From positions 1 to 53,232 of the forward strand of contig JAKOWB010000305.1 of the NCBI GenBank assembly GCA_029781795.1: a stretch of DNA of 53,232 bases, written 5' to 3'. This document shows positions 1 to 8,181 of this stretch, in pieces. This stretch comes from Pseudomonadota bacterium (GTDB taxonomy: Bacteria > Pseudomonadota > Alphaproteobacteria > Kiloniellales > JACOMY01). The notes under the pieces are model-generated. The model did no database searches and was not told where the DNA came from. It saw nothing but the letters and a program-made list of their open reading frames with translations. A program made the translations under genes and the position numbers. Within the stretch, counting starts at the first letter, position 1, and every line of letters starts with the position of its first letter.

Positions 1-771
1 GGAGCAGATCTGCCGCGGCGTCAGGTCCTGCCAGACCAGCTCGACGATGCGGCGGCCGGTGGCCGTGGCGAGGCGCTGGTGACCGCTGTCGGCGGCGGGG
101 ATGGAGGCGGCGCCGGCCAGGGTCAGGCCCAGCACCTCGGCGACCGCGGCCATGGTTGAGGCCGTGCCCATGGTCATGCAGGTGCCAGCCGAGCGGGCGA
201 TGCCGCCCTCGATCGCCTCCCAGTCCTGCCGGTCGATGTTGCCGGCGCGCAGCTCGTCCCAGAACTTCCAGGCGTCGCTGCCGCTGCCCAGGGTGCGGCC
301 CGCCCAGTTGCCGCGCAGCATCGGCCCGGCTGGCAGCGCGATGGCCGGCAGGTTCGCCGAGAGCGCGCCCATGATCAGTGCCGGCAGGGTCTTGTCGCAG
401 CCGCCCAGCAGCACCGCGCCGTCCACCGGGTTGGCGCGCAGCAGCTCCTCCGCCTCCATCGACAGCAGGTTGCGGTAGAGCATCGAGGTCGGCTTCATGA
501 AGGTCTCGCCGACCGAGAGCGCCGGCAGCTCGACCGGATAGCCGCCGGCCAGCAAGACGCCGCGCTTCACCTCCTCGGCGCGCTGGCGGAAGTGCAGGTG
601 GCAGGGGTTCAGCTCGCTCCAGGTGTTGAGGATGGCGATGACCGGCCGGCCGGCCAGGTCGGCCGGGTCGATGCCGGCCTGCTTCAGGCGCGAGCGGTGA
701 CCGAAGGAGCGCAGGTCGGCGGGGCCGAACCAGCGCCGGCTGCGCAGCGTCTCTGGGGTCTTGCGGGGCAT
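1..771 (-). CDS. IlvD/Edd-family sugar-acid dehydratase (L-arabinonate dehydratase-like), 3' end outside window
   Basis: The protein starts at the ATG at 771-769 and runs off the left edge, so 257 N-terminal residues are visible of a family that is usually about 570-600 residues long. The opening (MPRKTPETLRSRRWFGPADL) resembles the pentonate/hexonate branch (arabinonate, fuconate, xylonate dehydratases) more than true dihydroxy-acid dehydratase. The Fe-S ligand motifs are visible as NPCH, GGCDKT and GTCMTMGTAST. Family members remove water from a sugar acid to give a 2-keto-3-deoxy acid. The gene starts 10 bases after the TRAP large-subunit stop, so it is probably the last visible gene of the leftward transporter operon. 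Next to uronate dehydrogenase and an HpcH-type aldolase it is a good candidate for the dehydration step of the same pathway. The exact substrate cannot be read from sequence. Confidence 0.85.
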   Translation of the reverse strand, partial: MPRKTPETLRSRRWFGPADLRSFGHRSRLKQAGIDPADLAGRPVIAILNTWSELNPCHLHFRQRAEEVKRGVLLAGGYPVELPALSVGETFMKPTSMLYRNLLSMEAEELLRANPVDGAVLLGGCDKTLPALIMGALSANLPAIALPAGPMLRGNWAGRTLGSGSDAWKFWDELRAGNIDRQDWEAIEGGIARSAGTCMTMGTASTMAAVAEVLGLTLAGAASIPAADSGHQRLATATGRRIVELVWQDLTPRQICS

Positions 772-781
772 GGGCCGCAGC

Positions 782-2065
782 CTAGTTCAGCAGCAGGTTC
801 GGCAGCCAGAGCGAGATCGCCGGCAGGTAGGTCACGGCCAGCAGCACCAGCAGCATGGCGAGGTAGAAGGGCCAGATCCTGGCCATGACCTGCTCGATCG
901 TGACCTTGCCGACGGCGCAGCCGACGAAGAGCACCGAGCCGACCGGCGGCGTCACCAGCCCGATGCCGAGGTTCACCAGCATGACGATGCCGAAATGCAC
1001 CGGGTCGACGCCGAACTTGGTGACTACCGGCACCAGGATCGGCGCACAGATCAGCAGCAGCGGCGCCAGGTCCATCAGCGTGCCGAGAATCAGCAGCAGG
1101 ATGTTGATCAGCAGCAGGATGACATAGCGGTTGTCCGAGATGGTGAGGAAGAAGTCCGTCACCTGCCGCGGCAGCTGCATCAACGCCATGATGTAGCCGA
1201 AGGCCGAGGCGAAGGCGATCAGCATCATGACCATGGCGACGGTCTTCACCGTGCGGTGCGCCAGCAGTGGCAGGTCGCGCCAGCGATAGTCGCGATAGAC
1301 CAGCATGGTCACCAGGAAGGCGTAGACGCAGGCGACCGAGGCCGCCTCGGTCGCGGTGAAGACGCCGCCGAGGATGCCACCCAGGATGATCGCCATGGTG
1401 CCGAGGCCCCAGAGCGCGTCGATGACGATGCGGATCGCCTGACGCAGCGGGATGACCTAGCCCTTGGGATAGTTCTCGCGCCGCGCCGTGATCAGGCAGA
1501 GCGTGATCAGCGAGGCGCCGAGCAGCAGGCCCGGCAGCATGCCGGCGACGAAGAGGTGGGCGATCGAGACGCTGCCGCCCAGCGCCAGGGAATAGATCAC
1601 CGCGTTGTGGCTGGGCGGGATCAGGATGGCCTGCACCGAGCCGGCGATGGTGACGTTGGTGGCGAAGACGCGCGGATAGCCGGCCTTGACCATCTGCGGG
1701 ATCATCACCGATCCGATCGAGGAGGTGTCGGCCACCGACGAGCCCGAGATGCAGCCGAAGAAGCTGGAGGCCAGGATGTTGGCCAGCGAGAGGCCGCCGC
1801 GGATGAAGCCGACGAAGACCAGCGCCAGCGCCACCAGGCGCCTTGCCATGCCGCCCTCGGCCATGATGGCGCCCGCGAGCACGAAGAAGGGAATGGCGAG
1901 CAGCGAGAACTTGTTCACGCCGTCGGAGATCTTGAGCATCACCGCTTCCAGCGGGATGTCGATCCAGAAGGCGCCGACGATGGCGGCGGCGCCCAGCGAA
2001 TAGGCCACCGGCACGCCGAGGCCGACCAGCAGGAAGAGCGTTCCGAGCAGGATGAGCGCGTCCAC
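782..2065 (-). pseudogene. dctM: TRAP transporter large permease (DctM), interrupted by an in-frame TAG
   Basis: Read from 2065 to 782 this is one frame of 427 codons, the normal DctM length, with a single TAG at 1459-1457 (codon 203). The N-terminal part (MDALILLGTLFLLVG...ITARRENYPKG) and the C-terminal part (VIPLRQAIRIVIDALWG...LWLPNLLLN) both read as intact multi-helix membrane protein. The two halves are in the same frame, so this is a nonsense codon and not a frameshift. A single base change from GAG would restore glutamate. DctM carries the transport channel of the TRAP system, and losing the second half should abolish uptake. The gene lies 16 bases downstream of dctQ in the same operon. 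It could be a real recent inactivation or a base-call error. The ATG at 1396 could in principle reinitiate the second half. Confidence 0.85.
1457..1459 (-). other. In-frame amber codon inside dctM
   Basis: On the minus strand the codons read TAT CCC AAG GGC TAG GTC ATC CCG CTG, giving YPKG-stop-VIPL. Both flanks are in the same frame (2065 minus 1396 is a multiple of three). TAG ends many intact genes here, for example at 8158, 11880, 20408, 23312, 40493 and 45038, so the codon is a genuine stop in this genome and not a reassigned sense codon. Confidence 0.9.
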
Positions 2066-2081
2066 CAGGGGGGCTCCTTGC

Positions 2082-2603
2082 CTAGTCTTCCAGCGGTTCG
2101 CGATGGGTGAAGGAGTCAGGCCCCGGCGGGCCGAGCCAGAGCAACTCGATCAGGAACAGCAGCGTGATGCCGCCGCCCACCGGGATCGGCAGGTAGGTGA
2201 TGCCGACGCGCAGGTCGGGAAACTCGCCCACGGTCTGGTTCCAGGTGGCGCCGACCAGGCTGCTGCCCCACCAGAGCATGAAGAAGGCGATGGCGGCCAT
2301 GATCAGGTGGACGAAGCCCTGCGCCAGGCGCCGGGCCAAGCCGGGCATGATGTCGACGAACATGTGGACGGCGATGTGGGCCCGCGCGCGGTAGACCGCG
2401 GCCGCGCCGGTGAAGGTGAAGAGCAGCATCATCAGGATGCCCAGCGGCTCCGGCCAGGAGGCGGCGTCGTTCATCACATAGCGCATGAAGACGCCGTAGG
2501 GGATCACCAGCGTCATGACCGCCAGCGCCAGCGAGGCGATGGCGATGCAGAGGATGTAGAGCGCCTCCATGGCGCGGCGAAAGGCGGCGGACATCGTCGG
2601 CAT
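2082..2603 (-). CDS. dctQ: TRAP transporter small permease (DctQ)
   Basis: This 173-residue protein is the small membrane subunit of a TRAP system. Four hydrophobic segments are visible at roughly residues 13-37, 48-68, 95-118 and 138-157, and the PYGVFMRYVMNDAASWPEPLGI stretch between the first two is typical of DctQ. It sits between dctP and dctM in the usual P-Q-M order, 16 bases upstream of dctM. The partner large subunit is broken by a stop codon, so whether this subunit still has a function depends on whether that stop is real. DctQ helps assemble the transporter and has no catalytic motif to check. Confidence 0.9.
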   Translation of the reverse strand: MPTMSAAFRRAMEALYILCIAIASLALAVMTLVIPYGVFMRYVMNDAASWPEPLGILMMLLFTFTGAAAVYRARAHIAVHMFVDIMPGLARRLAQGFVHLIMAAIAFFMLWWGSSLVGATWNQTVGEFPDLRVGITYLPIPVGGGITLLFLIELLWLGPPGPDSFTHREPLED

Positions 2604-2667
2604 TCCCGGCAGAAGAGAGCGGCGGCCGGCGCCCCGCGGGGGCCGGCCGCCAGGAGGCGAGGGGGAC

Positions 2668-3663
2668 CTACTGCACCGCCTGGATGCGCTCGATCATGGC
2701 CGCGTGCTCGGCGCCGTACTTGTCCCAGACCGGCTTCATCGCCGCCTGGAAGGCCGCCTTGTCCATGATCTCGGAGACGACGACACCCTTCTCCTTCATC
2801 ACCGCCAGGGCTTCCTGCTCCTTGGCCTGCCACAGGGTGCGCTCGGTCTGCTGCGCCTCCTTGGCCAGCTTCATGATCAGGGCCTGGTCATCGGCCGAGA
2901 GCGTGTCCCAGATCTTGCGCGAGAAGACCAGGACCTCGGGCAGGATCAGGTGCTCGGTCAGCGCGTAGTACTTGGCGTAGAGGTAGTGCTGGCCGCTGAC
3001 GTAGCTGGGATAGTTGTTCTCGGCGCCGTCGACCACGCCGGTCTCCAGCGCGCCGACCAGCTGGTCATAGCCCATGGCGATGCCGTTGCCGCCCAGCGCG
3101 TTGACCATGTCGACGAAGATCGGGTTGCCCATGGTGCGCAGCTTCAGGCCGGCGAAGTCGGCGACCGAGTGGATCTCCTTTTTGCCGTTGTAGAAGTTGC
3201 GCGCGCCGGCATCCATCCAGGCCAGGCCCACCAGGCCCGAGGTCGGGCTGTTGGTGATGTCGGCCAGCAGCTCGTCGCCGATCGCGCCGTCGATGATCTT
3301 GTGCATGTGGTCGACGTTGCGGAACACGAAGGGCAGGGCGAGGACGTTCAGCTCCTTGACGATGCCGCCCATGGGCCCGACCGACACGCGGGTCATGGCC
3401 AGCGCGCCGAGCTGCGCCTGCTCGATGGCCTCCTTCTCGCCGCCGAGCTGCATGGAGGGGAACATCTCGATCGTCAGGCGGCCGTTGGTCGCCGCCTTCA
3501 GCTTCTCGCCCATCTGCACCACGGCCTCGACCGTGGGATAGCCGAGGGGATGCACGTCCGACGACTTGAGAACCATCTCGTCGGCGCGGGCCGCCGGCGC
3601 GGCGGCGAGGACCGACAGGCCGAGCGCCGCGGCGGCGCAGAGTCCCAACAGGTGACGCTTCAT
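2668..3663 (-). CDS. dctP: TRAP transporter substrate-binding protein (DctP)
   Basis: I chose the ATG at 3663-3661. It gives 331 residues starting with a clear Sec signal peptide (MKRHLLGLCAAAALGLSVLAAAPAARA, cleavage before DEMVL), and a GGGAGG ribosome site lies about 10 bases upstream. The mature part is typical periplasmic DctP: an early HPLGYPTVEAV segment, the MFPSMQLGGEKE motif, and a central ARNFYNGKKEIHS-ADFAGLKLRTMGNPIF region that holds the arginine expected to pair with the substrate carboxylate. The substrate is therefore an organic acid. The divergent uronate dehydrogenase operon suggests a uronate or aldarate, which is inference. It is first gene of the leftward dctPQM operon. 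Confidence 0.92.
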   Translation of the reverse strand: MKRHLLGLCAAAALGLSVLAAAPAARADEMVLKSSDVHPLGYPTVEAVVQMGEKLKAATNGRLTIEMFPSMQLGGEKEAIEQAQLGALAMTRVSVGPMGGIVKELNVLALPFVFRNVDHMHKIIDGAIGDELLADITNSPTSGLVGLAWMDAGARNFYNGKKEIHSVADFAGLKLRTMGNPIFVDMVNALGGNGIAMGYDQLVGALETGVVDGAENNYPSYVSGQHYLYAKYYALTEHLILPEVLVFSRKIWDTLSADDQALIMKLAKEAQQTERTLWQAKEQEALAVMKEKGVVVSEIMDKAAFQAAMKPVWDKYGAEHAAMIERIQAVQ

Positions 3664-3865
3664 CTTCAGGTTTCCTCCCGGTGTGGTGGTGCCGCGGGAC
3701 GATCGTTTCTTCGCCGCCCATCGGCGCTGCTCGCTGGATCCGCCCGCCAACCCCGTGGCCGGACCGGGTCTCGTTGGCCTCATTTCCGCGCCGCTTCTGT
3801 TGACCTGCCATTGCGGCGCATGATAGTGGTCAGGTCATATGATAACCATACAGCCGTGAGGGCGC
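3664..3865. promoter_or_regulatory. Divergent control region between dctP and the GntR-family regulator
   Basis: This 202-base gap drives the leftward TRAP operon and the rightward catabolic operon. On the plus strand TTGACC at 3800-3805 and GATAGT at 3822-3827 are separated by 16 bases and form a plausible promoter for the regulator. Just downstream, at 3833-3847, the sequence GGTCATATGATAACC has GGT and ACC ends flanking an 8-bp palindrome (TCATATGA). FadR-type GntR proteins often use GGT...ACC operators, so a repressor bound here would sit on the likely transcription start. No clear promoter was found for the leftward side. Confidence 0.4.
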
Positions 3866-4639
3866 GTGTCAAGGTCACTGCCGAAAGCCGCCGCCGATCC
3901 CTTCGCCCCGTTGGCCGCCCCGCGCAGCCTGACGGCGGCGCTGGTCGAGCGCCTGACGCAGCAGATCGTCGGCGGCAAGCTGGCCCCCGGATCGCGCCTG
4001 CCGACCGAGCAGGAGATGACGGCGGCGATGGGGGTCAGCCGCACCGTGGTGCGCGAGGCAGTGGCGGCGCTGCGGGCCGAGGGCCTGGTGACGACGCGCC
4101 AGGGCGTCGGCGCCTTTGTCGCCAGCGAGCTGCAGCCCAGGCCCTTCCGCATCGACCCCGACCAGCTCAAGTCCATCCGCGAGGCGATCAACGTGATGGA
4201 ACTGCGGACGGGCGTGGAGATCGAGGCCGCTGGCCTCGCCGCCGAACGCGGCAGTGCCCAGCAGCTCGAGCGCGTGGCGCGCGCTTTCGAGGCCTTCGAG
4301 CACGCGGTCGAGCGGCACGAGTCCGCGGTGGAGGAGGACTTCGCCCTGCACAAGGCGATCGCCGACGCCACCGGCAATCCGCAGTTCCACAACTTCCTCG
4401 ACTACCTCGGCCGCATCATCATCCCGCGCCAGTCGGTGCGCTATGGCGGCGAGGCGGGCGAGGCGCGCGAGGCCTATCTTGCCCGGCTGGTGCGCGAACA
4501 CCGCGCCATCGCCGAAGCTGTCGTGGCCCGTGCGGTCAACGAGGCGCGCGCCGCCATGCGCCGCCACCTGATGAACAGCCGCGAGCGCTATCGCAAGCTG
4601 GCGGAGGAAATGGACCGCCAGGGCGGCAAGAGCCCATAA
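3866..4639 (+). CDS. GntR-family (FadR subfamily) transcriptional regulator
   Basis: The 257-residue protein has an N-terminal winged helix (about residues 22-88, including RLPTEQEMTAAMGVSRTVVREAVAALRAEGLV and the wing GVGAFVA) and a C-terminal helical FCD ligand-binding domain (about 105-235). Candidate metal or carboxylate-binding residues occur in EEDFALHKAIADATGNPQFH and in REHRAI. It starts with GTG at 3866. FCD regulators commonly sense sugar acids or other carboxylates and control adjacent catabolic operons. Here it is the first gene of the rightward uronate operon and faces the TRAP operon, so both are likely targets. The inducer is unknown. Confidence 0.9.
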   Translation: MSRSLPKAAADPFAPLAAPRSLTAALVERLTQQIVGGKLAPGSRLPTEQEMTAAMGVSRTVVREAVAALRAEGLVTTRQGVGAFVASELQPRPFRIDPDQLKSIREAINVMELRTGVEIEAAGLAAERGSAQQLERVARAFEAFEHAVERHESAVEEDFALHKAIADATGNPQFHNFLDYLGRIIIPRQSVRYGGEAGEAREAYLARLVREHRAIAEAVVARAVNEARAAMRRHLMNSRERYRKLAEEMDRQGGKSP

Positions 4640-4677
4640 GATCCCGCCAGGGACTGGACGAGACGACAGGGAGTGCC

Positions 4678-5490
4678 ATGCGACGAGTGATGGTGACGGG
4701 CGCCGCCGGGGGCGTCGCCGGAAGACTGCGACGGCTGATGCCGGGCCTCTATCCCGAGATCGTCTGGAGCGACCGCGCGCCGCTGCCCGACCCGCAACCG
4801 GACGAGACCTTTCTGCAACTCGATCTGGCCGACGCCGTCGCCGTGGAACGTGGGCTTGAGGGAGTCGACGGCATCGTCCACCTGGGTGGCGCCTCGATCG
4901 AGAAGCCCTGGGAGACCATCCTCGAGGCCAACATCGTCGGCTGCTACAACCTCTTCGAGGCGGCGCGCAGGCAGGCCGTGAAGCGCATCGTCTTCGCCTC
5001 GACCAACCACACGGTCGGCTTCTATCCGCGCCACCGCCGGATCGGTGCCGACGCCCTGCTGCGGCCCGACACGCGCTATGGCGCCAGCAAGGCCTTCGGC
5101 GAGGCGCTGGGCGGGCTCTATGCCCACAAGCACGGCATCGGCGTCACCTGCCTCAGGATCGGCAACGTCGACGAGGCGCCGCGCAACCACCGCCTGCTGT
5201 CGATCTGGCTGCATCCCGAGGATCTGCTGCAGCTCATCCGCATCGGGCTGGAGCATCCGGAGATCCGGCACGAGGTCTTCTACGGCGCCTCGGACAACCA
5301 GCGCGCCTGGTGGGACAATGCCGCCGCCCGGCGCTTCGGCTACCGCCCGCGCCACAGGGCCGAGGACCACCTTGCCGCCGCCGACGCCGGGCAGGCGGAG
5401 CTGCCGCCCGATCCGGTCGGCGACTGGTACCAGGGGGGCAGCTTCTGCAGCCTGGAGTACGACGCGCCGGGCGAACTCGCGCCCTATTGA
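4678..5490 (+). CDS. udh: Uronate dehydrogenase (NAD-dependent epimerase/dehydratase fold)
   Basis: This 270-residue short-chain dehydrogenase has the Rossmann motif TGAAGGVAGRLR at the N terminus, the active-site YGASK (Tyr...Lys) and the C-terminal signature YGASDNQRAWWDN that I associate with bacterial uronate dehydrogenases of the Agrobacterium and Pseudomonas type. Length agrees with that family (about 265). The enzyme oxidises D-galacturonate or D-glucuronate at C1 with NAD+ to an aldaro-lactone. It is followed 16 bases later by a lactone-processing amidohydrolase, which fits the next step. An alternative reading as a general NAD-dependent epimerase is less likely given the C-terminal motif. 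Confidence 0.85.
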   Translation: MRRVMVTGAAGGVAGRLRRLMPGLYPEIVWSDRAPLPDPQPDETFLQLDLADAVAVERGLEGVDGIVHLGGASIEKPWETILEANIVGCYNLFEAARRQAVKRIVFASTNHTVGFYPRHRRIGADALLRPDTRYGASKAFGEALGGLYAHKHGIGVTCLRIGNVDEAPRNHRLLSIWLHPEDLLQLIRIGLEHPEIRHEVFYGASDNQRAWWDNAAARRFGYRPRHRAEDHLAAADAGQAELPPDPVGDWYQGGSFCSLEYDAPGELAPY

Positions 5491-5506
5491 GGAGGGGATG
5501 ACCGCG

Positions 5507-6340
5507 ATGGAGAGCAAGCCCCAACTGGTCGCGCCCGCCGGCACCACCGACACCCACATCCATTTCTTCGACCGGCGCTATCCCAAGGCGCCGACCGCGC
5601 GCATGGATCCGCCGGACGCGCCGGCGGCCGACTATCTGGCGATGTGCGCAAGGCTTGGCATCCAGCGCACCGTGGTCGTGCAGTCCTCGATCTACGGCAC
5701 CGACAACCGCATGGTGACCGACGGCATCGCCGCCATCGGGCGCGACCGCGCGCGCGGCGTCGCAGTGGTGGACGAGACGGCGAGCGACGCCGAGCTGGAG
5801 CGACTGACCAAGGCCGGCTGCTGCGGCATCCGCTTCCACATGCTGCCCGGCGGCGTGCTGCCTTGGGACAAGCTGGAACGCCTCGCGACGCGGGTGCAGG
5901 AGGTCGGCTGGCATTGCCAGCTGCAGCTCGACGGCCGCGACCTGCCGGAGCGCATCGGCCTGATCCGGCGCCTGCCGGGCACGCTGGTCATCGACCACAC
6001 CGGCAAGTTCCTGGAGCCGGTGGCGCCGCAGCACGCGGCCTTCCAGCTGCTGCTCGGCCTGGTGCGGGAGGGGCGCACCTATGTGAAGCTGTCGGCGCCC
6101 TACGAGACCTCGCGCCAGGGGCCGCCGAACTACGCCGACGTCGGCCTCCTGGCCAAGGCGCTGGTGGCCGCCGCGCCCGACCGCATGCTCTGGGCCAGCA
6201 ACTGGCCGCACCCGACGCCGGGACCGACGGGCAGGCCGGACGACGCGGTGCTGCTGGATGTGCTGCTCGACTGGGTGCCCGACGCGGCGACGCGGCGGAA
6301 GGTGCTGGTCGACAACCCGGCCCGGGTCTACGGCTTCTGA
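5507..6340 (+). CDS. Amidohydrolase-2 family lactonase/isomerase (D-galactarolactone isomerase-like)
   Basis: The TIM-barrel protein (277 residues from the second ATG) begins with the THIHFFD strand and ends near VDNPARVYGF, typical of the COG3618 lactonase group that includes 2-pyrone-4,6-dicarboxylate lactonase and D-galactarolactone isomerase. A GGAGG at 5491-5495 is too close to the ATG at 5498 and fits the ATG at 5507 better. Position after uronate dehydrogenase argues that it isomerises or opens the aldaro-lactone. The late barrel motif reads ASNWPHP, with Asn where many relatives have Asp (DWPHP), so the chemistry may lean to isomerisation. That last step is inference. The stop overlaps the next start (TGATG). 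Confidence 0.75.
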   Translation: MESKPQLVAPAGTTDTHIHFFDRRYPKAPTARMDPPDAPAADYLAMCARLGIQRTVVVQSSIYGTDNRMVTDGIAAIGRDRARGVAVVDETASDAELERLTKAGCCGIRFHMLPGGVLPWDKLERLATRVQEVGWHCQLQLDGRDLPERIGLIRRLPGTLVIDHTGKFLEPVAPQHAAFQLLLGLVREGRTYVKLSAPYETSRQGPPNYADVGLLAKALVAAAPDRMLWASNWPHPTPGPTGRPDDAVLLDVLLDWVPDAATRRKVLVDNPARVYGF

Positions 6341-7374
6341 TGCGCCGCCGCATCGCCATCGTCGGGCTGGGCATGGCGCTGGCGCCGCATGTCCTGAGCC
6401 TCAACGACCTCAATGAGCGGGCCGAGCTCGCTGCCGCCTACACGCCGTCGGCGGCGCGCCGCGCGGCGGCGTTGCAGCGCTTCCCCGGCCTGCCGATGGC
6501 CGACAGCCTGCAGGCGATCCTCGACGACGACAGCATCTCGGCCGTCATCCTGCTGACGCCGCCAAACACGCACCTGGAGCTGGGGCGTGCCTGCGCGGCG
6601 CGCGGCAAGCACCTCTTGGTGGAGAAGCCGCTGGAAACCACGGTGGCCCGTGCCGAGGCGCTGGTGGCGGCCTGCCGCGATGCCGGCGTAACGCTGGGCG
6701 AGGTGCTGCAGCACCGCTTCCGACCGGCGGGCCTCCGCCTCAAGGCACTGATGGCCGAAGGGGCGCTCGGCGCCATGAAGGGCTGCTCCTGTGGCCTGCG
6801 GCTCTACCGCCCGCAGAGCTACTACGACCAGCCAGGGCGCGGCACGCTGGCGCGCGACGGCGGCGGCGTGCTGCTGACCCAGGGCATCCACACGCTGGAT
6901 CTCATGCTCTCGCTCACCGGCCCGGTGGCCGAGGTCGCGGCCTTCGCCGCCAAGGGGGTCCTGCATCGCATGGAGACCGAGGACCTGGTGGCCGGCAGCC
7001 TGCGTTTTGCCAATGGCGCGCTGGGTACGGTTGACGCGACGACCGGCGCCTATCCGGGCTTCCCGGAGCGCCTGGACTTCATCTTCGAACGGGCGACGGC
7101 GAGCCTGGCCGGCACGGCGCTGGACGTCTGGCACCACGACGGGCGGCACGAGCAGCTCGCGGCCGATGGCAGCGGCGGTGGTACCGGCGCCGACCCCATG
7201 GCCTTTCCCCACGACTATCACCGCGCGCTGATCGGCGACTTCCTCGACGCGCTCGACCAGGGCCGCGCACCCACGGTCGGGGGCCCCGAGGGGCTTGCGG
7301 TACAGCGCCTGATCGAGGCACTGCTCGCCGCCGCGGCCAGCGGCCGGTACCAGCGGCTCGACGCCGCGACCTGA
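6340..7374 (+). CDS. Gfo/Idh/MocA-family oxidoreductase
   Basis: The 344-residue protein has an N-terminal Rossmann domain (IAIVGLGMALAPHV, then LTPPNTHLELGRACAARGKHLLVEKPLETT), with the family EKP motif around residues 95-97, and a C-terminal alpha/beta domain carrying the GGVLLTQGIHTLDLM segment that lines the active site. The glycine-rich loop (GLGMAL) is slightly unusual. The family oxidises or reduces sugars and sugar derivatives with NAD(P). It shares a TGATG stop/start with the amidohydrolase upstream and precedes the aldolase, so it is part of the uronate operon, but its exact step cannot be assigned. Confidence 0.88.
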   Translation: MRRRIAIVGLGMALAPHVLSLNDLNERAELAAAYTPSAARRAAALQRFPGLPMADSLQAILDDDSISAVILLTPPNTHLELGRACAARGKHLLVEKPLETTVARAEALVAACRDAGVTLGEVLQHRFRPAGLRLKALMAEGALGAMKGCSCGLRLYRPQSYYDQPGRGTLARDGGGVLLTQGIHTLDLMLSLTGPVAEVAAFAAKGVLHRMETEDLVAGSLRFANGALGTVDATTGAYPGFPERLDFIFERATASLAGTALDVWHHDGRHEQLAADGSGGGTGADPMAFPHDYHRALIGDFLDALDQGRAPTVGGPEGLAVQRLIEALLAAAASGRYQRLDAAT

Positions 7375-7393
7375 CGAAGAGAAGGAAAGCGCC

Positions 7394-8158
7394 ATGGACC
7401 TGCCCATCAACACGTTCAAGCGCGGCATGGCCGCCGGGACGCCGCAGATCGGCCTCTGGTGCAGCCTCTCCTCGCACTACGCGGTCGAGGCGCTGGCCGG
7501 CGCCGGCTACGACTGGCTGCTGCTCGACACCGAGCATTCGCCGAACGACATCGAAGCCGTGCTCTGCCAGCTCCAGGCGGCGGCGGCCTATCCCACCCAC
7601 GCCGTCGTGCGCATCCCGGTGAACGACACGGTACTGATCAAGCGCTACCTCGACATCGGCGTGCAGACCCTGCTGATTCCCATGGTGAACACGGTGGAGG
7701 AGGCGCGGGCGGCGGTAGCCGCCACGCGCTATCCGCCCGACGGCGTGCGCGGCATCGCCTCGACCACGCGCGCCAACCGCTTCGGGCGCGTGCCGAACTA
7801 TGCCCGGCGCGCTGCCGAGGAGATCTGCGTGCTGGTGCAAGTGGAAACCAAGCAGGCGCTGGCGAACCTCGACGCCATCGCTGCGGTGCCCGGCGTCGAC
7901 GGCGTCTTCATCGGGCCGGGCGACCTGCATGCCTCGCTCGGCTATGCCGGCGAGCAGGCCAACCCCGCCGTGCTGCCGATCATCGACAAGGCGCTCGGCG
8001 ACGTGAAGCGCGCCGGCAAGGCGCCCGGCATCCTGACCGGCAACCAGGAGTTGGCAAAGCGCTGGCTGGCGCTCGGCAGCCTCTTCGTCGCCGTCGGCTC
8101 CGACGTCTCGATCCTGGCGCGCGGCGCCGACGCCATCGTGAGGGTCTTCAAGGGCTAG
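7394..8158 (+). CDS. HpcH/HpaI-family aldolase (2-keto-3-deoxy sugar-acid aldolase)
   Basis: This 254-residue protein is a full-length member of the class II pyruvate aldolases that include GarL, RhmA and HpaI. The conserved pieces are GLWCSLSSHYAVEALAGAGYDWLLLDTEHSP, the VQVET metal-binding Glu segment, and GVFIGPGDLHASLG with the metal Asp. Members cleave a 2-keto-3-deoxy acid to pyruvate and an aldehyde. With uronate dehydrogenase in the operon, cleavage of a 2-keto-3-deoxy-hexarate to pyruvate and tartronate semialdehyde is the likeliest role, which is inference. An AGAAGGAAAG ribosome site precedes the ATG. Last gene of the rightward operon. Confidence 0.88.
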   Translation: MDLPINTFKRGMAAGTPQIGLWCSLSSHYAVEALAGAGYDWLLLDTEHSPNDIEAVLCQLQAAAAYPTHAVVRIPVNDTVLIKRYLDIGVQTLLIPMVNTVEEARAAVAATRYPPDGVRGIASTTRANRFGRVPNYARRAAEEICVLVQVETKQALANLDAIAAVPGVDGVFIGPGDLHASLGYAGEQANPAVLPIIDKALGDVKRAGKAPGILTGNQELAKRWLALGSLFVAVGSDVSILARGADAIVRVFKG

Positions 8159-8167
8159 GGACGGCCT

Positions 8168-8175
8168 GCTAGCCT
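8168..8175 (+). promoter_or_regulatory. Candidate -10 element (GCTAGCCT) just upstream of the VOC gene
   Basis: GCTAGCCT lies only 6 bases before the ATG of the VOC gene, and there is no ribosome site between them. If it is a -10 box the message would be leaderless. Similar GCTAGNNT strings precede other genes at 21974, 42031 and 43816. No good -35 was found here. Confidence 0.3.
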
Positions 8176-8181
8176 CGGCGC

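Noticed and set aside
1457..1459. Pyrrolysine or other readthrough at the amber codon in dctM, suggested by an MttB-family gene in the same window.
   Set aside because: TAG ends many intact genes here, the MttB homologue has no in-frame TAG, and DctM is not a pyrrolysine family. A nonsense change or base error is simpler.
2569..5490. Very long open frames on the opposite or shifted strand, such as plus-strand 2569-5490, 20513-22171 and minus-strand 37935-41072.
   Set aside because: They are low-complexity Arg/Ala/Gly/Asp/His-rich shadows of recognised genes, as expected at this GC content.
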